Shown piece by piece: positions 12,801-27,800 of a DNA stretch of 64,000 nt. The stretch is from positions 124,001 through 188,000 of the forward strand of contig VXAU01004744.1 in NCBI GenBank assembly GCA_013399695.1. The letters are read 5' to 3'. The position numbers and the translations under genes are program-made. The stretch's first letter is position 1. Each line of letters starts with the position of its first letter. Below the pieces are notes generated by a model, which did no database searches, was not told the origin of the DNA, and saw only the letters and a program-made list of their open reading frames with translations. Origin of the DNA: Formicarius rufipectus. Lineage: Eukaryota; Chordata; Aves; Passeriformes; Formicariidae.

Positions 12801-15800
12801 TGTTCTTTGAAATAAATGACTCAAAGAAAAATAGTCCTCACAATAACAGAATCACAGAAAATTTAGGTCTGAAGGGACCTCAAGAGCTCATATAGTACAA
12901 CCTTTCTCCAAAACCAGGGGCTGCTAGGATGTTACATCACATTCTAGAGGATAAAGAACTTCTCTAAGGCATTGCTTACATCCGATGTACTCCATAAATC
13001 ACAAATTCCAGCAAATGACACACTATCTGGCAAAAATGGAATCAAAGCAACGTATCGAGCCACCAATTCCTGCAAGAAAGCAAAACAGACCAAGTCACCC
13101 CTTCGATGCACAACACTATAGTAGTAGTATTCCAGACATGAAGAATACTACTGTTTTCACAGATATCAATGAAAAACACTGAGCTCATTTTAGAACTTGT
13201 ATCAAAGACTGATATGATATATTCCCACTGAGGTTTGGCATAATTCTTTGTCTTTAAAGGACAATACTCATTATTTTTACCTATTTTTTTTTCATCAAGA
13301 ATGCAAATGTTATTTTACAACATCATTAGACTTACTGTGTATTACACATAGTCATTACTATTTTATTTTGCATCTCTAGTTTTTTCCTCTACAACAAGCA
13401 TAGCTGTACAGAGGACACACAGAGCTGGCATTTGCTTATGTACCTGTGTAGAGGCAAAAGCTCATGGATCTTGAAACCTCTATCCCAGAGACTTCACTAT
13501 CTTTTTTAAGTACTTACTGCTGCTGTGTGAGATCTATTTGGGTTGGCATTAAGAAGCTCCTGTGGTGGATTCAGAGGTTTGATATATCTGGTAATAAAAA
13601 CTGTTTTCCCATCAAGGTCAATTACAGTTGTGAGGCACTGGCGGCTTGGAAACTTTGATGTACATTCAGCTTCGTATTTTTCTGCTGCCTGGAGCAGTTT
13701 CTCATCTTCTTGGGTATCAAACTTCAAAAGACAGTAGAATATATACAAAATCAGTTTTATTTACAGTTTGGACTTCAGTCTTTACTATATTCAGCCTTAT
13801 TTCACCATCAATAGGAGCATAAAAAGAGTGTTAAATTCTTTCCTGATAGCATTTTGAATTTGCCTTGTATGGAGTTTTGCTTACAAACATATAATAAAGG
13901 TCAAGGTAATGGAAAATCAAGCAATTTGGATTTACTTATGAATGTCCATAATGGCCTCTACCTATAATACTGGCCTACACCTACAATTAGTTGGCTTTAT
14001 GAAAACACTGAAAAATGTAGTGGAAGTTATGGCCAAGTAAAACTGTGGGGATAAGTATATAACAACACATATTAATTAAAAGGTAAACAATTATTGTTAG
14101 GTACTAATCCTGCATACTATTGCCGCAGCATTTAATTAAAACTCCAACTGAGGTTATGCATAAAATCCCAGTAATTTTTATATAAATAAAACTGCGACAA
14201 CCCTATGCAATGCCAAAATATTTGCAGGAAAGGCTCAAATGATTTTGAGATGAATCCTTATAACTCAGACTTGCCTAAAATTTTAACTTTTTAGATGAGG
14301 TTTTTCAGAAGCAAATGCAGAACTCAAAAGCACACATTAATTATATAGGAACATTTGTTTATTCGTGTGTTACCTGTCATCTTTTAAATCTATAAGAATC
14401 AGCTAAAATAGTATTATTTACTTAGAATTCCTTGCGTACTTCTAGTGGTGCTGAGAATTAAAGCTCATCCTTCATAGTATTTTTATTCAAAATAAGCCAT
14501 TTTTTATCATTTGTTACTCTTCTTCTCAAACCAACCTGAGGTGGAATAGCTGGGCACTGCCCTGGAGCTGGACCTCAAGGTCAGCAGAGAAGGCACACGG
14601 TGGTGATTCTTCTCAATCAAAATTAATAGCAGAAAAGTACAGCCTCTGACACTTCATAAACTTAAATGTAGCAATTCACTGCAAATATTATTGACAAATA
14701 AACAATTACTATGTCAGAGTCAAGTAACACGAAGTGCAAAAAGATTGCTGAATGGCACAAATCCAAGCTAAATCTTAAACAGGGAACAACAGAGTATCTC
14801 AACAGATCTATTAATATTGTACCTTCTTAAGCATTTCATTCATCTACATAGAGGTTCAGGAAGAAGAGAGGGAGAGAAAGAAAAAATAAGTAAAGAAACA
14901 AAAAAGGTATCATAAAATTAAAATTATGCTTAGCATCCTAAAACAAACATTTAAAAATTAACTATAGGTCTGGAATAGGAAGAAAGGATGACAAATTAGT
15001 AAGGTTTTGTCATTAAAAAATTAGTATCAAATTGCATCTAAGCAAGAAATTCTGAACATCTGCTCAGAAGACATCAAGATTCATAACATATAGTGCATAA
15101 TATTTTACAATAATCTTACCCCTTATTTGAATTTCTATGATTTTTTCTTTGAAATAGTATTGGAGACAGTTTGTTCTAGAAACAGAGATATGTCACCTTA
15201 CGAATTCAGCAAGTCTTTCTCCCAACAGCTAATTACTATATGTGAAGACTAAGACTATGAAACTCTTGGATAAGTTGTTATCTATTAACGGTACTTTAAG
15301 ATTGTTAAGGTTATATTTATGGTGTTGAGTCCTAGTAATAATCTTACCAGTCAAACTTATTAACTTTAAAAGGCACCTATGAATGCACTTTATTAATATT
15401 CTTTATTTTCAGCAGGTATTACATTGTAACAATTAATTCCCACAGCATTGTGTAAGAGCAAGAAAATATGAGACTGGATAGTTTCCAAGGCTATAATTTT
15501 CAGGAAAAAGGGGGTTTAGAATGCATCATACCATTTTATATTTATTCTGGAAAAGAAACTATGAGAGACGTTTCCCTCCAGTTATTTTGTGTTTCTAATA
15601 AATGACCAGTGTAGTACTGAATTGGAAACTAACTGCTGCTGTTTGTGCATGAAAAACATACATCCTTGATGTATGGCGCTCAAAATCATTGCCTACTGTT
15701 ATGTAAACTAGCAAGCAATGTATGCATTTTAACTACATATTATTGTTTTTACTGTAAGGCACTTCTGGGTTAGTAAAATAACTGAAAAAAAAAAGCAGCT

Positions 15801-18800
15801 GCTATTTAGAAATGATTATCTGCATGATCTGGAGGCATGCATGAAGCCATAAATAATAAATGCTATATCTGAACAGTATAAACACAGAAGCAAGAAAATA
15901 CTCCTTGCACCTGCCACCTCCTTTTTGTTCACTGTTCACAAATATTCACATGAATACTTCATTGTTTACAAAAATAGATGGAAAAACTTCATGTTCACAG
16001 ATAATGAATGCAAATTTGCTTTTTATTAACACTGGAACTAGATACCTGGTCAAAGTTACCTCTCATGCATTAAATGTACATCTCATCTAATGGTGCATCC
16101 AAGTAAATTGAATTGGGCTAAAAAATTGGAACTAAAACACTCTGAATTTGTATTTGTCCTCCTGTATGGCATTCATGTCCTTTGGCACACTAAGCATTCT
16201 TATTGACATGTATCTCAAGAACTGCACCACTGGAAACAAGGAGCAAGTGTATGATGAATTACTGATTAGTTACCTTCTCTCGGACGGACTCTCCAGGAAT
16301 GAGCTGTGGTTCAATGGTAATGAACAGTGTTATGTATGAGCCCTCACTCAGGTTTCGAACAGAATCATAACCCCTCTCCATTCCCAGGGTTTTTTCTTTG
16401 CTGTACCCGAGGAGGACTGGAGGAATATTGATCTTAAATGTACCATCAATCTGCAACAATAGAAAGAAATACTTGTCATTAGAAACAGGAAAGCAAACGT
16501 TTCTTCTTACATACATTTGCTACTTGTGTTCAAATATTTAATTTGATAATTGCTCTGAATTACAAAGTAATAAAATGAGAGAATATGACATTTATGTTGA
16601 TTAACTGTGGAGAAAACATGAGACATCTCATTGTTAAATGTACTAATTACAACTGGATTTCAGTTTCTGCAAATTATGAACACTAATGTTTAAGAAAATG
16701 GAAGTCATACACGCTAGCTCATAGAAAGAGTACCAGCGTTCCACTATTCTTCTGTCAAACAGCAAACTCCACATAGCTCTGTTTGCCAAAAAAAAAAAAG
16801 ACAAAATGGCAAAATATAGGTTGCAGGACTTATGCTTCTAAAGGCAGCAACACACCAACAGGCCTTTGCCTATGAGTGATGTGGGAGTGGTGCTCCAGCA
16901 TCTCACAGATGGACCCCTTCTATGCAGAAGCTGCTGATGCTTCTTGGATGCAACTGGAACTGGGCACATTTAGCCAGCTTCCCCCGGAAGTGCTCAGATA
17001 GACTCACCAACCCTTTGCACCTCCCTCTGCCATCACAAAGAGATAATAAGATCTTTATGAAAGGTTGTGTGAGACAGAGATGGCAGGCCCCACACTTGTT
17101 TGGACAAGTTTCAACAGTGGAAATACACAGCTTTAAGAGAAAAGCAAAAAAAATAACCCCTTGATTTGTACAGAATTCAGATAATTGCCCCCAGAAAGGA
17201 TATCTTCTGAGGATGTGGAAAATGAACAGATGACTCACTGGGATGGCTCATCAATCATTTAAGAACAAAATTAAGTTCTGATGAGGAGAAAACTCTAAAT
17301 AAATCACTGAGAACTTCTGCAGTGGTATATTAGAACAGGGTGATGAAATGCTTCATTTGCTTCTGAAATTTAATTGCTAGATGCACCTCGACATAACCAC
17401 TGGGTTGATTACGCTTTTTCAAATAAAAAGAATATCTACTGCTGGGAAGGTTGTATACCGGCACTCACACTACGTTTAGGGAGTCACAAACTGCAACAAC
17501 TCACAGACAGTCAGGAGTGCATCTGACAGCTATTCTGGATTTACTCTGATTCTACAACAAAAACCCAACAAGAAGTATGAGGAAGACAGGACACTAGAAC
17601 GGGAAACCCCCAAAGATGGATTATCGGCTATGTCCTTCAATACCTATTAGTAGGCAGTCTGTTAAAATGTCTAAGTCTGCCTGTACAGTTTGTCAGAACT
17701 GTGAGCAGGCATACTTCTCAGGTGAATTTCATGAATTCAACGTAGAACAATTCCCTAAAAATGACTGTCGGATCTTTTTCTTGTTTGTTTGTTGATCTAT
17801 AGCAACAGTGGTCACATTACGTGTCACTGCACAGGATGGCTAAAGACTCAAAAGAAGGTCAGACCTTCTTGCTACTTAATCTTTCCTGAAGTTAATAAAA
17901 CCTTCATTCTACAGGGCACCAGAACCCTCAGATACATTAACTGATTAATCTCCCAAGCTGAACACAGAATCATATTAATGATCTAGCAGAAGTAAGTGGA
18001 CTAACCCTGGTTAGACATATACTGTCCAATATTTGTCAGCAATGAAAAGAATCCTGTGATTTCTTGACTCCCATGACAATTACATTCTGTTTTACCTCAC
18101 AAACAATTGCCACTGTCATTAAAATGTGTTGCAGGCGTGGCTGCAGTGCCACGTTTGTGTCATTCGGTGGCAGAGAGCATAAGGTGAGGTCTTCCCCTGG
18201 TGCTCTGACCCACGTGGGTTCCCAGGATTGCTCAACAACCTGATATTATTGCTTTTCTGTTAGCTGGTTTTTTCTTTTTTTTCTTTAATGTTAATCTGAG
18301 GTGGGTGGCGAGCGTTGGCCGAGTGACATAGGACCCCGCCTGTGGAGCCGGCTCCTCCTCTGAGGACGCCGGTTCGAACCCTGGAGGAACTCGCTGTCGC
18401 TGTCTGAGTGTGCTCGGCCGTGGCAAAATGAACCTCAGGAGTAAAGGGGGTGGGGCCAGTTCCGCGCACACTGTGCCTCACCTAAAAAATCCATTGCGCA
18501 GGCTTATCCCAAAATCTTCGTTCATGAAGTCTAGCCAACAACAACCTCACAAACAACCCAAGGAAATGATCTCCAAGCACTGCACTTAAAGGAGACTCCC
18601 AGAGACTTCCCCCCCACCCAAAGAATCCAGGAGGCTCACATGCCTTAAAACCCTTAAGCTTCTGAGAAGTGTCCCATACACCCAGAGAAAAGCAAATTAT
18701 TGTATCATTAGGAATGCAACTGTCTCAGTTTCCCACTTCATGAAGATTCTGACTTTTGTTGATTTGATGATTCAATCTACACATAAAAGGAACTGCCCTG

Positions 18801-21800
18801 CAGAAAATGTCCTATAGCAAGATTACAATGTGATAGGACTACTGATGGAAAGGATTTGTTTCCTTAAGCAAGTCTAGAATGGATAGCTGGAAAAAAAAGT
18901 GCCTTTCCTCTGTGAAGAACTGCATGCTTTACTATTACTCACATGATTAATTGTTGGTGTTTCATGAAGAAAGCTTCTTTCTAAAAGGTCTAAAAATGAA
19001 GGAAAGAAGGGATTGGGAGAGGCAAAGGTGAAAAATCTGGAGATTCACAGAAAGTATGAAAAAAGAAGTTTGGTCAAGTTTCCTGCCACCTTTCGATTCC
19101 AAGTTCCTCTATCTTGGCTGTGCAATAACAGACATCTCAAAAGCCACTGAGAAAACCATTTAAAGAGTTTGCACTTTTGACCTCTACTGAAGGATGCCGG
19201 GCTGCACTGTCACTGTAAAGTATGTTTTGTTTATCTTTTCTCCCTTCAAAACAATGAACTTACTGACAAAAATACCAAATTTTTCAAAAAAACCCTGTGG
19301 TTTCAGTGACATTTTCAAACTATTCCACAAAAATAAACTGACAAGTACAGAGAACATAATTAAATCTGAAATCCATTCCCAACCCCTTTCCACTGTCCAG
19401 TTCTATACTTTTTAGAGATTTACTCCAAGTAAAAATACTTACCCTTGCTTGAAAATATATGGTAGTAAATGGAATCTTAACACATCCCAGCCAGTGCCTC
19501 TCAATACGAGTGTGGATTCCACTACCTCTTTCACGATCATCCTAATAAAAAGTTGCCCAACATAACACTTTGTAAAAGAGCTTCATTTCCTTGAGTTCAA
19601 TTAACAATTTAATCATGCATTAATAAAAATCATGTATTAATAGTATTTACTGTAAGTATCAATTCCATTACTAGCACAGCAGTGATTATTCTGGATGCAT
19701 TTTAAGCATGCCAGATGCTGAAAACAGACAAGAACATCATAGTCCATGATACAATGTGCTTCCACTTGAGAGGTCAAGTCATGTAACCTGTCTTGGAGGA
19801 CTCAATACTCTGACAAGGAGTCCACAAGAGTCTTCTCAGACAAAGTAAATGAAGCTCTGGTCCTCCAGTGAAATATTTTATTAGTATTGAGAAAAGCTTT
19901 TTCATGGCACAATAGTTTGAAAATCTAACCAAGCCCTGTAGAATGGAAGCATTGTTTTCACGTGTACTGCCTATCACAGATTTCCAAATCTTGTATGATC
20001 AGCCTAGAAGTCATTTAAAAAAAAATCTCTAAGGGCCAGAGTGACATCCAAGCTTCAAGAGCTTACTTCTGCTTCACCAAATATAATTTCATTTTTGAGG
20101 ACAGAATTCTCAGTGAAATGTGTGGATTATTTATTTTTGGGTTATATTTTCAAGAATGTTGAGTGCTGCTATTTTTACCTGTGCTGAATTGACTAGGAAA
20201 GGTTTCACTGGTTTCAACAAAGGCAAGAGTTATACCAACACTGAGAGCTTACAAAAATTTCTTGGTCTTAGTACTTGCAATTTTTATCTAATTCAAAAAA
20301 ATTAACACATTCAACTTAAAGAAGGCTGGGTTTTTTTGTTTTTTTGTTGGGTTTGTTTCCATTTCATCAAACACCTTGTAAAACAAGACGACACAGAGCA
20401 TAAAGAGATAGTTGACAAAAAAAATACAGGAATTGGGATAATTCATCTGAAATTTGGCAAAAAAAATCTGATTCAGGTTAAGAACAGAATTCAGATTACA
20501 AATCATGCTGCTTCTCAATCTTAGTATCTCCATTTCATTAAGTATCGGTAAAATATATTACATACACATGTTCAACTCAAGCAGCAGTTTATATAGTACA
20601 AGCTTAATTTGTACAAAAGTTAACACTGTAAAGACTGTTCCCTCTAACTACCTTGCAATATTGACTAGATATAAATTCATAATGGATCAGAACAAAATCA
20701 TAACGAATGACAAAAGAGAGAAAAGAGGGGCACAGGAAGGGGAAAGTTGTTATATGAAAAAGTCTTGTTCTGTCAACTTCAAAAAGCTCACAAAAGTAAT
20801 GTACACTGTCCTTCAAATATGAACTTACCTCTACAGCATCATGAAGTACTTCATCAAAAACATTAATGAAGACTTCATCTTTCACTGACTGCAAACTGTG
20901 GGTGCTGTAGTCACCATTAGGAGCTCTGAAAAGGTTAAATAAATCAAAAAAAGGGTTTGAATAGCTCAGGAAAGTGTGAATAAATTTGCAGACTCAAATG
21001 AAATTATTCAGAAATAATTTGGTTTCATTTTGCCATACCTAAATGGAAGCTCAAGTTCCTCATTCCAGTTGGGGTTTGGACCTTCTGCTGTTGTTGTTCG
21101 GCAGACTGTTCGCTGAAAAGAAACTTCTACAAAAGGTCGGACCAGAACCTACAGACAGAGATCAAAACAAAGTCAAGAGAACTCTGCAGAAATTCATCAG
21201 AACACATTAAATTACTCATTTCATATATTTAGAAAAATAAACATATACTTAGTGGCGATCAGGCTGGTTCAGCTCAGATATAACTTTAATACATCTTAAG
21301 TACTGCACTTCCCAGGCTTCTAAGCATTTATGGAGCTTTAAAAAATATTTTACATGCTAGTATTTCCAAAAGCTTATGTGTATTCAGAATACAAGTTGAT
21401 ATACACTGGGAAAACCACATTTTCTCCTGAGAGGAGAAAAGCTACACACTATCATCTAATCAGGGAAGGTAACTGAAACAGAACATGTGATCCAGACACC
21501 AGTGGAAAACAGTGCATTTGTGTCCTCTTATCTGTAATCCAAGCAGCCTACTGCTACAATCCCAGTTGTTCCTGAAACTGGCTTCTATGACAAACAAACA
21601 ACTTCTACTTAGATAAAAGAAACCTCAAATGTAATTAAAAATGCCTTCATTAACATTCAACTGCATATGGCAGAACCTTTTCTATACTTCAGAAAGCTGT
21701 ACTTTAGAAGGAAAATCATAAGAAAAACAGGAAAAAATTTCAAGGTCTTCCATCTTCATTCTGAAAGATGATGAATTTGTATTTCTAAATAACAAGCAAA

Positions 21801-24800
21801 TGTAATTTCAGTGTCAGCCGTGGGAATGGATGAGCTGATTTAGACTAAGAGTGCAACAGACCTAAAATGCAGGCTGTGGAAATGGCCAGCAGCCAACACA
21901 CACAGAAGAGTAAGAACTGAGCAGGCATATATGGTGTTTTCTCCTATTACTCTCGCAGACTTCAAATGTTTTCAGATGAAAGACTTCCATAACGCTTTAA
22001 TGATTTTTTTTATTTTACACGTCCCAATGCATCACTCTTCTAATTACTTGTCCAATACCAACTTCAACACAAACAAACCTCTTTCATCAACAATACACGT
22101 AAGCAACTTCCCTGGGCACCAACCAACTGCTGCATGAGGAATCACAACCTTTTGATTGTTTTGGACCTAACTCCTACCAGCTTCATTTGAAGATCCCTCA
22201 CATCTGTATTTACAGAGCCAGGAAATAATCAATCCCTATCCAGTGTCTATATGACTCATGATTTTCTGCTTTTCTGCCACATTTCTCCTCCTGTACTTGC
22301 AGTTATTTGTGTTCTGGCTGAAGGCCCCACCATCTTTCATTGGACAGTAACCACTCCGTATCTGACATCCCTATTGCCTTTCTCTGAACTTTTTGCAGCT
22401 TTGTGTACTTTTTGGAGATCAAAGTGTGGGCAAACCAACCTCACCAATAAGATATCTTTCTGATGGTGAATGTTACTGTCTGTGGATCAGGACTGCTCAC
22501 AACTTCACAGAAAATGTTAGTTTTGTAATATACCTGGTTGAATGCCCACTCTGGGCTATTAGCTGGGCTCTGAGCTGATGGAGAGGCTGCAAACATCTCA
22601 TTAAAGGACCTTGAAGATTTTGATGGTTGTTGAAGTTTGCTATGAGAGGAAAGAGATAAAAGTAAGCAGGAAAGAGATAATTCACTACAAAACATGAATC
22701 CCTAACATTCTGTATTAGCTGTACAGAATACTGGAAATACTCCTGATATTTTTATGTTATGATTTTAACTTTAGGAAGATATTTATTTGATCAAGTAACA
22801 CAAAAAGAACACCAGAAGAGGCTATTGAGCGCATACTTCTAGTAAAGCCTCATTGCAAAAGAGGGCTTGCTGCCTGAAGGAACTCTTTTCTAAAGAGCCT
22901 ACCAACCCCAGTTTTGTTTTTTTCTGCCTCCCTCAGAGCAGGGAGCTTGAGTTACCAATTTTTAAGTTCAAGTCGCTGAATCCTCACAAAATTCATAAAC
23001 AGTATAGACTTCATGGTATTTAGGCAAGGCCTCTATGACAAAATTGAATCCATATGAATATTACAGCTTTGGTACTCCATGAGTGAAGAAAATAAATATT
23101 AACATGTTTACTTTTATAGTGCTTCCATGTAACTTTTTTTTGGGTAATATCACCACATTAGAGATTATAAAAGAATAGTTATTCATGTGGTAAGCAGCTC
23201 AAAATAAGATACCATATAATACAATTAGACTGGGAGGGGTTTTAATTATTTTCGTAAAACTGATCATGAAATTTTCCTCTTCTTTTTCCTGTCAACATGT
23301 TTCTAAGATGAATTGCTTTCTCAGCACCAACTTATTTACAGAAAACCAACAGAACCTCTATTATAGTAAGAGAGAAAACTGCAAAAGATGCTAAATGGTG
23401 TAATTGGCCACCTTGAAAATATCTCAGAGTTAAATGCAAGGTGTGTTCATTTTGGGGGGGGGAGGGGGCGGGGAGAGAGAGAGAACAGTGTACTAATACA
23501 TTGCTTCTTCAACTGAACCACACTGTTCAGAACTCCAGTGTCTCTACATGGCACAGCATCACTGTGCAGGCATTGCCTTAATCTGCCTGAAGGTAAAGGT
23601 CACCTTTAAAATTAATCAGAGCCACATTGGGCTCAGTCTATTAACTTAAACAGAATCATCAGGGAGAAGACCAACATACTACACTCAGGAGGCAAATACA
23701 GCAACCCACAGTGAAGAACTGGATTTTTCTTAATACTTGTTTTTGGTATTTAATTAAGACATTATGAATTAAAATTGTCCTAAGGATAATGAAGAGGTTT
23801 GCTTAAGGTATAATCATCTGATATTACCAGAGTTATAATGTTGTCAAAGCTGCAACTTATCTTTCAGACAGCTTTTTCATTTAAACATACCTCATCACAG
23901 TTTTTCTCACTGGAATATCATAAGCTCTAACAATGTTCACTAACAGTTTTATGTCTCCATCAGACAAATTCTGTGCTGTGACCTTCTTCCTTTCTTTTCT
24001 TCTTGGCCTTAATGGACGTTTTGGCTCTGCCAGTTTGAAGAGGCCAAGTCCCAAAATGCTAATAACCATAAAACAGATATTCAGTCAGTTTTGCACAAAA
24101 TCCAGCATTCTAATGTTTCCGTGACACACATGAAAATTATGCACTAACAGAAAAAGGAAATATATGCTTTTGCTTGTGCCAAACAAAACTCTGTGAAATG
24201 TCAAACTGTTGCAGTTGTTTAGTACTGCACCATCCAGTCCTGTTTTATATTTTAGAAATTATAACTTCAATGTGCAAAAAAGTTTGGTTTGGATTTTTTT
24301 CCCCTAAAATTGAGCAAGATACAAACATGACAACTAAACAGCTTCAAGACAGATCAGAACTACATTGCTATAAACAAGGGATATAGTAGATGACAATAAT
24401 CACTGTATGGAAGAGACAAAACATCTAACTACACAGCTACATACAATGAACAGTGGGCCACAGAAAAAAAAGCAAAATTAATGTATCACAACATACCCTG
24501 GACCCTCAGAACTCATAACCCAAGGCAAAGCAGAACCAAAGGAAAAAAAAAAAAAAGAGAAACCAAAAAGGAGAAGAATAAAATGCGGATGTACATTTTT
24601 ATACAACATGATATCAACTGCAGACTACCCAAAATCTACTTTAAAAACTGAGAGCAAATGACATTATTTCACAGAATTGTTAGGGTTAGAAGGGACCTCT
24701 GGAGATGACCTATTTCAATTCCCCTGCCAAGACAGGGTCACCTAGAGCAGGTTACAGAGGAACATATCCAGGTGGGGTTTTTCTAATGTCTTTCTTTATA

Positions 24801-27800
24801 TGTAATAAAACCCCCTGAAACAGAGTAATTACAGTCAAAATAACATAAAACCATGAGTTACTGAAATACCTCCCTAAGCGAATGCCTTAAAGAAATCATG
24901 ATGCATTTGAAATTCACTAGAGAAATAACTCAGCAAATAGAATTCAATATGAACTAATATTCATGGTAAGAAAATATCAATGACGCATTTGATTCCCAAC
25001 AACTCCAAAAGTTGATAATAGTCTGGTTTGGATTTTTCTATTTTGTGATGTGAAAACATGAACTGAAAAAAAGGATGAACTCTTCTGTAAGAGAGCAAAT
25101 CTCTGTTTCTCCAGCAGATGGGACTGTTTAGATTTATACAGCTGGATGAAAACCACTGACTATTATAAGAGTGTTGAGTTTATAGTGAACAGAAGCAACT
25201 TCTGCATGAAAGAAAAAAAAACCCTCCAATATTTTTTACACAGATTTTAAGTGAGCAAAGCCAATTAAGAGTCATCTATGCTGTGATGACTGATAAATAT
25301 AAAAATCAAAACGTCTGGGATTTGGAATAAAAATCCAAAGGAAGTCCTTAAGTAATAAAAGAAACAATAACCTTAAAAGAAAAAAAGCAGTAATTTCCAA
25401 ACTCAGTATCTTTTCTGAATATAAATAACATTCAGCATCAGCAAACAGAAATATATGAGAAGTAAAATAAATTACTGTTAAAAAACTACTGCCTGTTACT
25501 GCAGGACATAGCCTCTAAGTAAGCATCACCTACAGAACCAGTAGGAGTGTTACTACTTCTGACACTTGTCTAATAATGGGAAATATCAAGCTGGGCACCA
25601 GCTGAGCTATGCTCAGCTTACCAGATCACAGCTCGATGTGTATTGTATCCTGCTATATCTTATTCACATGCTGTCACTTTACTTCTGTCAAAACCAGACA
25701 TTTCCTTAAAAAAGTTTGCGCACTGTGTTTGTCAATACAGTGTCTGTTGGCAGTTGTGTACATAGTGACTGGGAGTTTACATACTAAACATGAAATCTCA
25801 CCAGTTAGTCACATCAGTATACTTGGCAAAAAGCAAACAAACAAAACCACCACCAACAAACGATCGGCAATTTTACAATAATTTTTTTATTTGGAACAAA
25901 TACATAGCTCCCTTACCCCAGGCTCAGAATGTCTTCTTCGTTGACAAGGTCAGAGAGGACGAAATGGTGTTTTGCTATGAGGAAACGGTTTATTACTGAT
26001 TCTCGAACCTGTGAATGGGAGGGAGGAGTGACAAAAGTACACTTCTAATCCAAAACCAGTTGAAATATTTACATTCTGTCTATTAAACACAAACAAAACA
26101 TCCAAATACAAATTCTTTATAAGAGGGTCACAGTCCAAGACATAATTCCTGCTTACAGCCCATCATCAGAAACAATTGCAATGATGAATGACACTACCAG
26201 ACATCTCTTTTCCATGTCTAAATGAAGCTGCAGAAAAGGCTGTAGAGAAATTTATATTCTACCATTTATGAGGAATAAAAGAAACATTTTGGACAGCAGA
26301 ATAAATGATGAAGTCTGCATTACAAATACTATGATATCAAACAAATGTTTAAAATCATTAGATCATTTCTATGCTGAGGTCACAGAGTGAAGCACAGAGA
26401 TCAAAGTCTTCCCTCTTCTCCCAACAACTACATGAAAGCAGACTGACAGAATAATGCCTTTGTTGTTTTTTCCTACCACTAATGCTAGCAATGCCCTCAA
26501 AATCTGTGCTATTACAAGATCAGAAGTGATAGGCATTTAAAGAACACATTTCAGAGTGCACTGAATTTCAGTTCTGATGTGAGCAATCTAATTTTCAAGC
26601 ACATCAGACAATTTATAAAAGTGCTAAATATCAAAATGCTATTTTAAAAAGGCTACTTGTATTTAATCTGAGTCACAAATAAAGGGACCACAACACATGC
26701 TACTCTGTACTACTACACTGCTACCCAATGCACTGCAACAACCATGTGTTTGATACCATGCAAAGCATACGGGGCTGACACAAACATGACAGCTTTGTCA
26801 AAAATAATTTTTATAGACCGTCATACTGAATCTGGACTTTCTCACTTGCCTGGGAAATTTAAACACTTCATTCTCTACAGTTCTTTCACAAAGCACTCTT
26901 TCTAGCAGGCAATTTCTTTTGTTCTATTTTAAATCAACCTTATCATCATATTTCATGTTTTGCTGGCTGGCTAGGATTTGATACACTTTTTGATATTTCC
27001 ACTGCTGGTAAGAAACTGGTAGCCACATTTCACACTTGCTATTTTGTCAAAAGAATCTGAAATTGCAAACTTTTCTTGGTTAGATGACCACTGTTTTCCT
27101 ATTTTTCCCTGCTAAGGATTAAAGAGATTGTCATCCTAATATAATGAACAGACTAGAAAAATTAATTAAAAAAATATAAGGGCACCACAATGAAGGTAAT
27201 GTGATGGAGTATGTGCCCTCTGCCTTCAGCTGCACGACAAGACACTGTGTATTGCTTTAAAGGACTTTTACCAGTGGTTATGGCCACTTCCATGGAGATA
27301 ATTAAGTTCCTAGCATTGCAGCTTACAATAAGGAAAACAGGGCAGAGAGGGAAATCGCACAATTCCTGGGACACAACAGTAAAAATCTCTGGGACACTGG
27401 ATCAAAGAAGAATGTACAGAAGTGCTAGCAAAATCCAGAATGGACAGTCATTTTCTATATCACATCTTTTTCAATAACATTAAATTTCACAGACCTCCAC
27501 TTCTTTAATTAGACCCGTTTCAGGCCTAATTTGGAATTTTAAAGATGTCTATAGGTCACGTTTAGAAAAGAATCAGGTTTTTAGTAGTCATGGAAATAAA
27601 GTGTCCAAGTATAGATGCAACATATGGCATACAGAAATATGGTGCATCCATATTTTTAGCATCTTACCTTCTGTAGATAGTTGGCAACAACTGCTCTGTG
27701 TGCATCTAGGTAATTTTTGCTGTCAATCACATCCCTCTCTTGCAGTCTCTTTTCGTAATCCTAAAGATATTTACTAGAGTTTGTGATTCCATATATATTC

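Noticed and set aside
18306..18400. A functional tRNA gene
   Set aside because: A and B boxes are present, but the acceptor stem does not close and the sequence continues into a body repeated at 37,943. It is a SINE head.
20288..20894. Overlapping open frames around 20.3-20.9 kb
   Set aside because: Only the part 20829-20925 is coding (CC2D2A exon A23); the rest is intron read through.
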